A stretch of 13,219 bases of DNA from Jimgerdemannia flammicorona (GCA_003990745.1 RBNI01004955.1:1-13219); one strand, 5' to 3'. Counted from the first letter of the stretch, positions 1 to 8,729 are shown. The notes: generated by a model not told the origin, from the letters alone. Program-made: numbers and translations.

Positions 1-33
1 AAAAAAAAAAATAAGTACAGGAGTGTTCAGATT

Positions 34-243
34 TCAGTTGTTTAAGGAATCATATTCCTGAACTAAGTCGGTAGCATTCTGGAGATTGGTCTTGGGTTCT
101 CATGTTGCATCATAGATCAGATAACCTTTCCATTTAATGAGATACTCAGGATAATTCTTGTGGCCATGTTTGTTGAGGATTTGTTTAACTTTGTATTCTT
201 CCTGGTCATTAATAATGACAGGTGTAGGTAGTTCTGTAGTTCA
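34..243 (-). pseudogene. Chromodomain, C-terminal end of Gag-Pol (copy M)
   Basis: The minus-strand translation contains EEYKVKQIL, then YPEYLIKWKGY, then an EP-x(2)-NLQNA segment, the usual strand-strand-helix order of a chromodomain. In chromoviruses this module sits at the integrase C-terminus and is thought to steer integration to chromatin carrying particular histone marks. Two residues expected in the aromatic cage are visible, the Tyr of EYKV and the Trp of IKWKGY. The Trp normally found before the EP residues is a TGA at 100-102. The segment ends at a TGA at 34-36, in the place where an ORF end would be expected, although a decayed CGA cannot be excluded. It is bounded upstream by another in-frame TGA at 241-243. 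The fold assignment is from motif recognition. Confidence 0.85.
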
Positions 244-1461
244 GTTTGAGAATAGTTCATCATCATTGTCGTTGTATCACTTGAGACATTGGACATTGAA
301 GACTGGGTGAATCTTAATGGTGTCCAGTAGTGCCAATTTATAGGAGGTCAGAGAGACTTGTGAAATGACTTCAAATAGTCCAATAAACTTGCTGTTTAGC
401 TTTGTAGATGGTCTGTGCTTGAGGTTGTCAACTCAGTATCCTCAGATGTCTAATAGAATTTTTTCTCCAATATCAAAGGTTTCTTCTCAGCAATGTTGGT
501 TAACATACTGTAACTGTTGTTCTTGAGCTTGCGATAAATTCTCAATTGCGATCTGGCTTAGATTATACATTTGGAGTAAGAATTCTTCAACAGCTTCGAC
601 TGTGGAGAGTTCTTCAGTGGTTCGGATGAGTGTCAGAGGAGTGTTTGGGTTTTGTCCAGTGTTGGTGAAGAATGGGGTCATTTCAAGAGAGGCTTGCTTA
701 CTATTGTTATAGGCAAACTTGACTGTAGTGAGGTGTTCATACCAATCATCTTGTCTATAGAAAATATAGTTTCTTAGTATTTGTTCCAGAGTTCAGTTCA
801 TTCTTTCAGTTTGGCCATCAGTTTCAGGGTGAAAGGCTGTAGATAGTGCAAGTTTCATTCCAAGGTGCACATGGAGGGCTTTCTAAAAATGGCTGGTGAA
901 TTTTGGATCTCAGTCACTAACAATGATCTTAGGAAGACCATGATAGCAGAAGATGTTGTCAAACAAGAGTGTAGCTATGTCTGGTGCTGTTGCAGTGGTG
1001 GTGGTTGGTACAAAGTGAGCTTGTTTGCTGAGATAGTCCACAAAGACAACAATTGTATCTTTTCCGTTCTTGGTTCAGAGTAGTTGTATAATAAAGTCCA
1101 TAGAGACTTGTTCTCAATTAGCAGATGGTACTGGAATAGGGTGGAGTAGACCAGGTTTTGCTAGTATTGAGGACTTGTTGCATTGGCAGGCATCACAGGA
1201 GGTAATGTAGGTCTTTAGCTGATCTGCCATCCAGGGCCAATAGAAGTTTCGGAAGATAACTTTGTAGCATTTATCAAATCCTAAGTGTCCAGCTATAGGG
1301 GCATCATGACATTCAAATAGGATAGTCCTTCGGAGGTCTCAGTTGTTTGAAACATACAATCTGTCCTTGTAGTAGATAGCATTGTCCTTGAGTTGGTATT
1401 GATTGTATTGGGTATACTTGTCAGTATCATCACTGTTCAGAATTTCTCAGAGTACTTGAGC
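244..1461 (-). pseudogene. Integrase (HHCC zinc finger, DD35E core, C-terminal domain), copy M
   Basis: Integrase inserts the cDNA into host DNA. The N-terminal HHCC finger is readable at about 1170-1315: the His codons are at 1306-1308 and 1285-1287, followed by SCDACQCNK. The core shows its first Asp in MDF (1095-1097), the second in VSD (913-915) and Glu in QTER (805-807). Exactly 35 codons separate the second Asp from the Glu, the classical DD35E spacing, so all catalytic acids survive. The surrounding frame is broken many times, including TGA at 910-912 just after VSD where Arg is usual, a TAG for the expected Trp of the SHF-W-KAL stretch, and TGA at 487-489. Downstream lies a GPY/F-like C-terminal region (KHRPSTKLNSKFIGLFEV) leading into the chromodomain. 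It is in the same frame as RT and RNase H. Confidence 0.9.
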
Positions 1462-1986
1462 TTACTTATCATTAGCACATACTGTGATAATTTGTTCCAT
1501 GATGGAGTTTGTAACCAGGGTGAGAGTTTGGATGACTTCTTCAATAGGTGGTCTGGAGATTGCATCGGCAACAATGTTTTCCTTACCAGGGCAGTACTGG
1601 ATTTTGTAGTCAAAGTTAGTGAGGACTTTCATCCATCTGACTTGCTTTCGAGAAAGGGTAGCCTGGGTCTTGATGTTGACTAATGACTTGTGGTCAGTCA
1701 ATACGGTGAAGTATGCTCCTTCTAGGTATAGTCGCCATTTGATCAGAGTGTCTACAATAGCTAACATTTCCTTCTTGTGAGTTGCATAGTTGATTTCGGC
1801 ATCATTGAACTTACAGGAGTGATAGGCCACAGGGTGTCTTTCTTGCATGAGTACTGCTCTAAGGGCTAGGTCAGAGGCATCAGTAGTAACTTCATATGGT
1901 AGGGCAGGATTTGCTGCTTGAAGTACTGGAGTGGTTATCAAAGTATCCTTCAGTGCTTGGAAGGCAGTATCTTGTTCGGGTCCCTA
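1462..1986 (-). pseudogene. RNase H domain (copy M), open for about 160 codons
   Basis: The domain degrades the RNA strand of the RNA/DNA hybrid during reverse transcription. It is the best preserved part of copy M, with no stop between 1941 and the TAA at 1462-1464. Four acidic motif positions of the Ty3-type RNase H are visible in order: TTDASD, THKKEML, VLTDHKSL and IVADAISR. The linking phrases WRLYLEGA and FDYKIQYCPGKEN are typical of the family. The DASDLALRAVL stretch differs from the usual DAS-D-x-A-x-GAVL by an Arg in place of Gly. A TAG at 1984-1986 separates it from the RT connection. The counterpart in copy P lies beyond the window. Confidence 0.9.
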
Positions 1987-2928
1987 ATTTACAAGATTGT
2001 TGAAGTCCTTCTCTTATTTCATGGTCCAGAGCTGTTCTTCTTTCTTGTTATGCTTGGTCATTTAGGTAAGAGTAGTGGTGATTTTGGCAAAGTTGGCAAC
2101 AAATCATCTGTAATAGTTTGCTAATCCCAGGAATGACTGGAGGTCTTTCAGCTTCTTGGGTCTGGGCCAATCTTTGATTGCAGAGATTTTGCTGGGGTCT
2201 ACTTTGATTCCATTTGGTGTGACAATGTGTCCAAGGAACTGAATTTCTTTCAGGAGGAATTCGCACTTGCTGAGTTTTGCGAAGAGTCTGTTTTCTTGGA
2301 GTTTCAGTAGTACTAGTTCAAGGTGTTCGAGATGTTCCTCTAGGGTTTTGCTGAAGACTAGGATGTCATCAATATAGATAACAACAAATTTATCCAGATA
2401 TGAGTGCAGGATGGTATTCATCAGTGTCTGGAAGGTTGCAGGAGCATTAGTTAAGCCAAAGGGCATAACCAGGAATTTAAAATATCCATAGTGAGTTCAG
2501 AAGGCTGTCTTGTAGATGTCTTCTTCTTTCATGGCAATTTGCCAGTAACTATTTCATAGGTCAAAAGAGCTCATGAATTGTGGGTTGGTAAGTCTATCAA
2601 ATATTTCATTGATTCTGGGTAGTGAACAACAGTTCTTGATAGTCTGTTCATTGAGGTCATGGTAATCAATGCACATTCGCAGGTCTTCTCCTTTCTTTAC
2701 AACAAAGAGAACTGGTGCACCATAAGGTGATACACTGGATCTGATGAATCCTTGTTCCAGGAGTTCGTCAATTTCTTTCTTAAGTGCATCGATTTCTCTT
2801 GGAGACATGTGGTAGATTGACTTGAAGGCTGGCTTGGCATCTGGGATAGTCTTGATGGTATGGTCTACTGCTCATTTAAGAGGTAGGCCTTTTGGGAGTT
2901 TCTTCAGAAATATGTCTCAGAATTTCTG
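1987..2928 (-). pseudogene. Reverse transcriptase domain (copy M)
   Basis: The minus-strand frame reads through the full order of Ty3/gypsy RT blocks: [43 protein letters not shown], the FMSSFDL catalytic-Asp block, [14 protein letters not shown], the YIDD active site (2365-2376), SKCEF with FLGHIV, and [12 protein letters not shown]. All key residues of the palm are present. In-frame stops include TGA at 2917-2919, shared with copy P, and TGA at 2104-2106 where copy P has CAA; the usual family residue there is Arg (NYYRRF), so CGA was probably ancestral. Other TGA codons stand where copy P has CGA, for example after SSFDL and before AVDH. RT is in a different frame from the upstream protease because of a short deletion. 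Confidence 0.93.
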
Positions 2929-3667
2929 GAGTAGTGGTCTGACACAGCTGTCAACTTTGAAAAAGTCTTCTTCAGAGTTCTCAGGTTCTCCTTTGGAGGC
3001 GGATGGAGATGGCGAAGAGAGGGCATTTCTTGGCTAATTTCTTAAGTTGTAGCTTATTGATGTAGGTGATCTTTGGTCCAGAGTCACTAAAGTTGAGTGG
3101 GTCCTTTTCACCTTGCAGTTTGAAGTTGTGGTATCCTTTCTTGATGGTCAGAGAATGGTTTATCCAATTGATCATGGGGTTCTCTTGTTTTAACCATGGG
3201 GTTCCAAGAGTGATCTCATTGTCAGGAAGTGGTACAATCTGAAGGGTAACATGTACTCGATAGTCACTGATTCAGAAGGGTAGATTGTAGACTTCCTTAC
3301 TAATAACATATGAGGTTCCATCAGCTGTGGCAACTGTTTGAGTTTGTTGTACTGGAGAGGTGAAGACCTTGAGTCTGTTGGCTGTTTCTTTATTGATGAA
3401 GTTGCCTGAGGCACTACTGTCTATTATGATCTTGACAGGTACTCGATTGACAAAAGCTTTAAGTGTAAGCAGTTTGTCTGATCCAATAGTGGTGATTTCA
3501 GTTGTAGGAGCTTTCCTTCTGTTGGTTCTTCTTTGAGCCAGTTTGTTGACACAAGAGAAGCAATCATCAATCATGTGGGAAGAGTACATTCCAATGCCAT
3601 GGAGGCATTAGCCACTTGGTACATATCTATCTTCGATTTTCTTATAGAATTGTTCTTCTTTGTTCAT
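2929..3667 (-). pseudogene. Retropepsin-like aspartic protease and linker (copy M)
   Basis: This aligns with copy P 11547-12287. It begins at the in-frame Met of MNKEEQFYKK (3665-3667) and includes a CPHGIGMYSS-like segment missing its Cys. The active-site region reads VKIIIDSSASGNFI. The family motif is DSG(A/T), so the essential Gly after DS has become Ser, and the protease would be inactive even if translated. A TLGTPW-like block follows. Near 2990-3000 this copy lacks 2 nt relative to copy P, between the AISI residues and SKGEPEN, which switches the frame before RT. The mature protease would have cut the Gag-Pol polyprotein within the virus-like particle. Confidence 0.85.
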
Positions 3668-3688
3668 GGTAGATTGGACTGGGGCCTT

Positions 3689-4099
3689 GTTTGATGAGTC
3701 AAATCCTTTGGATCCTCAGATGGTGGGTAGTAGTTCAGAGACTTCCTTGACTATCAGGGTTGACTCGATTTTTTCGAATAGGATCTGGGCAATACAGAAT
3801 CCAATGAGAATCTTGAAGGGTGTCCAACTGTGGTTTCGGATGAGGACAATAATTTCACCTGTGTAATCTTTGTCAATGACTCCTCCTTCTACTGAAAGTC
3901 CTTTCAATGCTAGGCTGCTGTGACAGCATATTCTTCCAACATATCCTTCAGGGATTTGGATGCTGATTCCTGTGTAGACTTGTTTGACTTCTCAGTTGGA
4001 GACTGTAGCTTCTTCAGCTACATACAGGTCATATTCAGCTACTTTTTGACTTCCTTTGATTGGGGCCTTAGCAGTTTATCTTAACTTGACAAAGTCTAG
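3689..4099 (-). pseudogene. dUTPase domain between gag knuckle and protease (copy M)
   Basis: Trimeric dUTPase converts dUTP to dUMP and pyrophosphate, keeping uracil out of newly made cDNA. Motif I (AEYDLYVAEE, with Gly changed), motif II (PEGYVGRICCHSSLALKG), motif III (GVIDKDYTGEI) and motif IV (IGFCIAQILFEKIE) are readable. Motif V is entered by a TGA at 3716-3718 followed by GSKGFDSSN. The arginines usual in motifs II, IV and V are His, Cys and stop. The catalytic Asp of motif III survives. The domain is in frame with gag and protease, so it was a polyprotein segment, not a separate gene. Confidence 0.88.
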
Positions 4100-6379
4100 T
4101 GTTCTGGTGGTCAGGTTGTTGAGGTGGTGCAGAGTGGTAATAGTTGCTCATATTGTTGTTTGGGGTTTTTGGTTAGGGCAGGCACTGGCCATATGTCCTG
4201 TCTTTCGGCAGTAGAAGTATGCTCTGCTTCTTCTAAGTTCATTCCTTTTGCCTTCAGTGAGTTTCTTGAAGGTACTCAGCTGGGTGGGTTCATGATTTCT
4301 GGGTGTCCACGAAGTGGATGTTGAGGGAGCTTGGGATGCTTCATGCTTGGATTCTTCTTTCTTGGTCCAAGTCTTTTCCTTATTGTTGAATTGTCTTTGG
4401 GGCAGAATGGGTCCAGCTGTTAGGATCTGCTTGACCATAGTCTTGATTCTTGCCAGGCACCATTGTTGGTGGTCACAACTAACTGGGCATCCTTGTTCTC
4501 AGATTTTTCTAGTATACCATTCAGGCAGGGTATCAAATAAATAATCTGCTCTTATACCATTTCGTGCTTCATCATTGGCAATATATCCTAGGCCAACAGT
4601 GTTCAGGAGTGACTCGAGTTTTGTACAGAAGGTTTTGAATTCCTCTTTACCATGTACATCGAATTTGAGATTGTGGAGTTTTACTTGGGATTCAGTGATC
4701 ATGGTTTCGCTGCGATATTGAGAAATCATGAGTTGTTTAAGTTTAGGGGCTGCAGGATAGACTCCATATCCTGGGGTATTGTTTGCTGTATTCTGAGCAA
4801 CTACTGCAGGTCGGGTGTCCCATGTGAGGGGTTTTTCAGGTAGGGTTCACCACCATTCTTTGGCAGGTCCTTAGAAGAATGTAATAACTCAGTGGACATA
4901 GGCTGTAGTGGTAGCAAAGAGTTGTTCCAGAGTGTGGTCTTGATTGTTTGTCAGAACATGGTCAGCAACTTGCTCATTGGTCCATTGATTGGCTTTGAAG
5001 TTAGTGTCAACTACACTAATGAAGATTTGGACTTCTTGTGCAGTACTATCGAAGATAGGTAGACTCAGATTTTTTGTAGGTCAGGTCTGTTCGGCTAAGG
5101 CAGTAATGGTTGCTGCCATTATGGCTATCTGGGTCATGAGGTCTAGAATCTGTTGGTTTACCATGTTGTTTACTAGAGGTGGTTGGACTACTAGTAGTGG
5201 TGTTACTGGTACTACTTGAGGTACTGGTGCAGAGTGTGATGGAGTTCTTTGGGTCTGTGTAAGTTGCTGGAGTAATAGTTATGGGTCTGGAGTAAGGGCT
5301 TGATAGATAGCTATCTATTGCTATGTAGGTGTGTTCTGTCCTAATGGAGATATGTTTCCTTCAGTAGTGTATCTGGGATCAAATTCACTGAGATACTCCT
5401 CCTTCTTTTTGGTTTGGTCCCCATGTAATTGGGTTTGCTCGGCATCAAAGTAGACAGAATCAGTTGTATATCTGATTTCAGATGGACTTAAATCAAAGTC
5501 AAGTTCTGGTTCAGTATTGGTTTTGAATTCAGGTAGGGCTGTAGCAGGACCTGCTTCAGGTTTGGAGTTAGGTAGTTGATGAAGGGTTTCTCTTGCTTCT
5601 TCTTTAAGAATATGGTGGGCCTTGCTGTTCTGGAATCAGTAGTATAACACAGTCTTGATTCTGGTTCGGTGAAAGTCGGTAGAGTTGAGCCACTTGACTA
5701 CAGAGGCTTGGGCTTCATGAGGAACTAAGGCTAGAAAGGCTGCTGCTGGTTGTCCAAGATTACTCAGATTTGTAGAGCTGACAAAACTCTTATTGAAAAG
5801 AGTAAAGAAGGCTTCTATAAGACCTTCTTCATTCTGACTTGCTGAGTGTAGTGCAAGGAGTTCAGTGAATAAGGTTTCGCCTATTTGCTGATTTAATCGA
5901 AGTACTTCTTTCTTTGAGTGAAGTTTGTCCCACTTGTTACAGGTGTGGAGGTCAAATTATCCTTGTACATTAGGTTCAATTCTCTCCAGATTGTCAGATG
6001 GTTTAGGATAAATTCTAGTTCAGAGGTTGGGCTTTATACTAACTTGTAGGAATTCACAGAAGGGTTTGTAGCAGGGTGAGAAAGCATCTTGAAGCAGAAT
6101 TGGATTATAAACTGCTACTACCAAGTTGTAAGGGGGTTGCTTTTTATGGTAACTGTTATGTAGTTCTAAAAGGGTTTTCTGGGAGTTCTGGATATTCTGG
6201 AAGACTGTTTTCTTATAGTCAAGATCAATTTCATATGGAGTACGTCCTCTATGCTTATTGATTTCAAGATTGGGTTGACATCTCAACCAAAGTCTTTTTT
6301 TGGACTAGTTCTGGATATTCAGGATTTTCCATATTTCAGAAAGTTTAAGAAACTAAGACCAGCTTAGTTGAATTGGTGT
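4100..6379 (-). pseudogene. gag with long N-terminal extension and CCHC zinc knuckle (copy M)
   Basis: Gag forms the particle shell and packages element RNA. Reading from 6379 down, this copy matches copy P codon for codon but carries more stops, including 6353-6355, 6305-6307 and 6020-6022, all shared with copy P. The likely start codon of copy P (ATG at 8835) is ACA here. An N-terminal domain is followed by an acidic, Pro/Gln-rich linker (PVPQVVPVTPLLVVQPP at its end). A capsid-like domain begins at MVNQQILDLM and contains LSLP-x-FDSTAQEVQ and WDTRPAVVAQN. The knuckle lies at 4178-4219 and reads YFYC-RKTGHMASAC: the first Cys is now Tyr (TGC to TAC), so zinc binding is lost. The last part before 4100 is a short linker into dUTPase. 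Confidence 0.85.
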
Positions 6380-6484
6380 ATCGCTGCAGACAATACCCAA
6401 TTAGGAAATTTCGTGATGAGGTTAGGAGTGGGACCTAACAGGGAGCAGATTTACTTAAGAGTGGTTTGTGGGTTATTAAATAGG

Positions 6485-6490
6485 TTTATT
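6485..6490 (-). terminator. Poly(A) signal AATAAA in LTR of copy M
   Basis: AATAAA on the minus strand is conserved in copy P at 8724-8729 and lies 128 bp downstream of the TATA box. This suits an R-region polyadenylation signal used at the 3' LTR. Confidence 0.5.
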
Positions 6491-6617
6491 TGCTATTCAT
6501 GATATTGCTATACTAGGAGTAGTTATGTAAAGGAATATTGTGGAGAAGTGCTCAGGAATTGTGTTTGGATTGTTCAGGTCTGTTTTAGTCTGAGATTCTG
6601 AGGTCTGAAGGAGGGGG

Positions 6618-6625
6618 TATTTATA
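6618..6625 (-). promoter_or_regulatory. TATA box of copy M LTR
   Basis: TATAAATA on the minus strand lies within the conserved CACTAGTATAAATACCCCCTC context, identical to copy P at 8591-8598. Transcription towards gag would start roughly 25-35 bp downstream in the coding direction. Confidence 0.65.
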
Positions 6626-6680
6626 CTAGTGAGGGGCTATCTAGACTATGCTAGATATAGATGTAGCACTAAGTGCTTTT

Positions 6681-6764
6681 GCTGAGTCGAAATGCAGTCA
6701 CGTAGTACAAGTGTGATCTGATATGTCAAGAGATCATCTGACTGCTGAGTCAGTTCACAGTCAC
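6681..6764 (-). repeat. U3 direct repeat pair, copy M (GCTGAGTC-N7-AGTCAC on plus strand)
   Basis: Two copies start at 6681 and 6744, 63 bp apart, the same spacing as in copy P. The second contains TGAGTCA (6746-6752), the consensus for Gcn4/AP-1-type bZIP factors; the first has TGAGTCG. Repeated factor sites upstream of a TATA box resemble U3 enhancer repeats. The binding-factor assignment is inferred from consensus only. Confidence 0.55.
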
Positions 6765-6815
6765 ATCATATAAGGCTAATCTAACTATACTATGACTGTT
6801 AAACTATTTATAGGT

Positions 6816-7022
6816 TTAGATGTTGTCTGAGTAGTCTTCGATGATATTACCATCAATGACATCATCTCTGATGAAGTAGTCGTCTAGGAAGAGTGGTTCA
6901 CGGATTACTTCTCCTTATTGGCTGAGGTAATAATATATTGGAACTTCATCTCCATCCCACAGAATAGCATCGTCTGTCTCATATGCTGGGTAAGATATTA
7001 GTGGGCGAAGGAAGAGTGTAAG
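6816..7022 (-). pseudogene. ORF X C-terminal fragment (copy M)
   Basis: This minus-strand piece matches the last 68 or so codons of ORF X (8195-8401), including PAYE-x-DDAILWDGDEV, PLFLDD-x-FIRDD and IIEDY, and it ends at the same TAA (6816-6818). It has one internal TAA where ORF X has CAA (YLSQ followed by stop). Similarity ends near 7022, so the remainder of ORF X is absent on this side. Its presence in both arms means the ORF X 3' end belongs to the repeated unit and is not flanking host sequence. Confidence 0.75.
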
Positions 7023-7304
7023 CGCACAACCTTCAAGCCACAGAAATCACACGTCACCCTCTTAACAAGCCACCAAAATTACATGCGACCTCCGAACAAA
7101 TCTGAAAATCAGCTGCATGATCACGAAGCTGAGTCAAACAGAAGTCACAGTGCACAAAGCTGAGTCAATATGAAGTTATGGAACACAAGATTCACATAAA
7201 TGGAATCTTACCAATCAAGAACAAATGCATATATATCAAGCCCTGAAATGCATCAAAATAGAGAACCAAAACAAATAACAACCACAACTTCCAAATATAC
7301 AAAC
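7023..7304 (+). promoter_or_regulatory. Single-copy upstream region of ORF X, promoter-like
   Basis: No coding frame is convincing here. On the plus strand it contains two GCTGAGTC-N7-AGT motifs (7128-7148 and 7159-7179) like those in the element's U3, each with a perfect TGAGTCA (7130-7136 and 7161-7167). A TATATAT run follows at 7230-7236. The ORF X ATG is at 7305, with an A at position -3. The arrangement suits a promoter for ORF X, but no transcript start can be seen. Confidence 0.4.
7128..7179 (+). repeat. Two further copies of the GCTGAGTC-N7-AGTCAC motif
   Basis: The first copy matches fully (7128-7135 plus 7143-7148). The second, 31 bp on, has AGTTAT for AGTCAC, explained by two C-to-T changes. 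Orientation on the plus strand is the same as in the copy M control region. Confidence 0.5.
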
Positions 7305-8401
7305 ATGACCACCGAGATCTACAACCACATCTGCGCTGACATTTGAAATACCATTTTCAACCGAGCTACACCCCCTCTGCCCCTCATAAATATCCATAGC
7401 CTCGCACCCCTCTACTTTGTGGAAGCCCAATAGAATGCCCTGAACATGCTTAATGAGGCCTACCAGATCGGACAAATCTCAAGCTACTACCAGATCAGCC
7501 ACCTCCTGGAAGACATGGTCGAACACTACCACGATACAGACATTGCCCAGATGTCTCAACACCAGAAGCTCATCACCTGCAAACACCGAGAACTCTTCTA
7601 CGAGTACAGCATCTTTATTCCCTGCCTCCGAGTTACTACCAGCAAAATGGTTGCTACTCTGTCCTATAGCCAAATCGATGACATGATACAAGAACTCAAC
7701 CACAAGTATCTCGAGTACGTTCAGACTACCGACAGAACCTTCCCACACCCGATGACTATATCTTGCAAATGCCCCAAGTTGGATACACCATGAAGGACGT
7801 CTATGATATAATCAACTTCAATGAAGACGAAGCAGAAGACAATGATCCCTCTGATGCCAACATAACCCCTAGTCAAGAATCTCTACCAACCCTGATCACA
7901 CCACCAACCTTGCCGATAAACTTACAATAGTTCATAACCACATATAAGACTTATTGGGACAATGATCACTGGTATGAATACCAATCTGCATTCACCCCCG
8001 ATTACTTCAACTACAATGAAGAGACCAGAGAACACAACCTGTACCTCCAGACAACCCTCGAGAACAAACCAACAACTCCACCACCTGAGTACGAGTGACA
8101 TGAACCACAGCCGCCAGCATACTACAACCCCGCAACTCATAGTGCTGTAACCTATAGAAGGTATGCAGATAGCAAATCCAATGAAAGAGAAGACGATGCA
8201 CCCCTCCTTCACCCACCAACACCTTACCCAGCATATGAGATAGATGATGCTATCCTGTGGGATGGAGATGAAGTTTCAATGTATTATTATCTCAGCCAAC
8301 AAGAAGAAGTAATCCGCAAACCACTCTTCCTAGATGACCACTTCATCAGAGATGATGCAATCAATGGTGATATCATCGAAGACTACCCAGACAGCGTGTA
8401 A
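7305..8401 (+). pseudogene. ORF X: unknown acidic protein, about 365 codons, broken
   Basis: I do not recognise this protein. The proposed start is the ATG at 7305 (MTTEIYNHICADI), and the proposed end is the TAA at 8399-8401. The frame is broken by TGA 7344, TAG 7431, a frameshift in about 7700-7745 (frame changes by one, as with a 1-nt deletion), TAG 7928 and TGA 8096. On either side of each break the coding character continues. The N-terminal half is mixed and possibly helical (QISHLLEDMVEHYH). The middle is acidic (NFNEDEAEDNDPSD), and the C-terminal third is Pro/Tyr-rich with PPEY (8081-8092) and PPAY (8111-8122), then a strongly acidic tail (DDAILWDGDEV, IIEDYPDSV). No signal peptide, membrane segment or zinc finger is apparent. 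It lies 190 bp upstream of the copy P TATA box. It could be an accessory gene in a long LTR, a post-pol gene of a tandem element, or captured host sequence. Confidence 0.6.
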
Positions 8402-8451
8402 ACCTATAAATAGATTAGCAGTCATAGTATAGTTAGATTAGCCTTGTACGA

Positions 8452-8537
8452 CGTGACTGTGAACTGACTCAGCAGTCAGACGATCTCTTGACATGTCAGA
8501 TCATACTTGTACTACGTGACTGCATTCCGACTCAGCA
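8452..8537 (+). repeat. U3 direct repeat pair CGTGACTG-N6-GACTCAGCA, copy P
   Basis: The copies are at 8452-8474 and 8515-8537, 63 bp apart (about six helical turns). The constant 17 positions are identical in both. The first contains TGACTCA (8465-8471), a Gcn4/AP-1-type consensus; the second has CGACTCA. They lie 50-140 bp upstream of the TATA box, the place for enhancer repeats. Confidence 0.6.
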
Positions 8538-8590
8538 AAGCACTTAGTACTACATCCATATCTAGTATAGCTCAGATAGCCCCTCACTAG

Positions 8591-8598
8591 TATAAATA
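8591..8598 (+). promoter_or_regulatory. TATA box of copy P LTR
   Basis: TATAAATA is followed by a C-rich run. It is conserved in copy M and lies 244 bp upstream of the probable gag ATG. Confidence 0.7.
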
Positions 8599-8649
8599 CC
8601 CCCTCCCCCAGACCTCAGAATCTCAGACTTGAACAGACTCGAACACATA

Positions 8650-8664
8650 AGAACATTCCTGAAC
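8650..8664 (+). promoter_or_regulatory. Heat-shock-element-like trimer
   Basis: The bases aGAACaTTCctGAAC match nGAAn-nTTCn-nGAAn without mismatch, the trimeric consensus for heat shock factor. The site lies about 55 bp downstream of the TATA box, probably within the transcribed leader. Copy M keeps only part of it. Function is a guess. Confidence 0.3.
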
Positions 8665-8723
8665 ACTTCCCCACCATATCCCTTCACACAACTACTCCTA
8701 GTATAGCAATATCATGAATAGCG

Positions 8724-8729
8724 AATAAA
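8724..8729 (+). terminator. Poly(A) signal AATAAA in LTR of copy P
   Basis: AATAAA lies 126 bp after the TATA box and is conserved in copy M. In an LTR this would serve 3'-end formation from the downstream LTR. Confidence 0.5.

Larger units (their letters stand above)
6380..6815 (-). promoter_or_regulatory. LTR/leader-like control region of copy M
   Basis: No coding frame is evident in this stretch between the ORF X stop and gag. On the minus strand it has two copies of a 23-bp motif in the U3 position, then a TATA box (6618-6625, TATAAATA on the minus strand), then AATAAA 128 bp further on (6485-6490). Promoter followed by poly(A) signal is the order of an LTR U3-R. No second LTR is in the window, so its ends cannot be fixed by comparison, and similarity to copy P continues without a break into ORF X on one side and gag on the other. 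Confidence 0.65.
1..7022 (-). mobile_element. Ty3/gypsy chromovirus LTR retrotransposon, decayed copy M (3' LTR not in window)
   Basis: In minus-strand order this copy shows a control region with TATA box and AATAAA, gag with a CCHC knuckle, dUTPase, aspartic protease, RT (YIDD), RNase H, integrase (HHCC plus DD35E) and a chromodomain. That order, with integrase after RT/RNase H and a terminal chromodomain, defines chromoviruses of the Metaviridae. The copy is defective. Dozens of in-frame stops interrupt it, mostly TGA where Arg is expected, and a 2-nt deletion near 2990-3000 puts RT in a different frame from gag and protease. The right boundary at about 7022 is where similarity to copy P ends. 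The left end lies at or beyond the window edge, so no second LTR or target-site duplication can be checked. CpG is visibly scarcer here than in copy P, suggesting longer or stronger decay. Confidence 0.93.
1996..7022. repeat. Left arm of large imperfect inverted repeat
   Basis: The reverse complement of this stretch aligns collinearly with 8195-13219. Anchors are the TATA box (6618-6625 with 8591-8598), a shared gag stop (6020-6022 with 9192-9194), a shared dUTPase stop (3716-3718 with 11496-11498) and the RT YIDD codons (2365-2376 with 12840-12851). Coordinate sums vary only from 15214 to 15217. In one stretch of about 117 aligned bases at the gag N-terminus I counted 9 differences, all transitions. 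Position 1996 is only where the partner arm leaves the window; the real repeat may be longer. Confidence 0.9.

Noticed and set aside
1..11. A-run at the left edge as a poly(A) tail of a retroposed copy
   Set aside because: In the coding direction of copy M it is a T-run, so it is in the wrong orientation for a tail, and it sits at the window edge where context is missing.
865..5219. Plus-strand open frames over copy M (for example 1393-1683, 4124-4324)
   Set aside because: They are antisense to well-recognised gag, RT and integrase segments and have no motifs of their own.
7236..8234. Minus-strand open frames opposite ORF X, some with hydrophobic stretches
   Set aside because: They mirror the Pro/Tyr/Asn-rich plus-strand frame, whose C-terminus and stop codon are conserved in copy M; the minus-strand frames are not.
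7305..8401. ORF X as an env-like glycoprotein
   Set aside because: No signal peptide, membrane-spanning stretch or Cys-rich ectodomain is visible; the protein is acidic and Pro/Tyr-rich.
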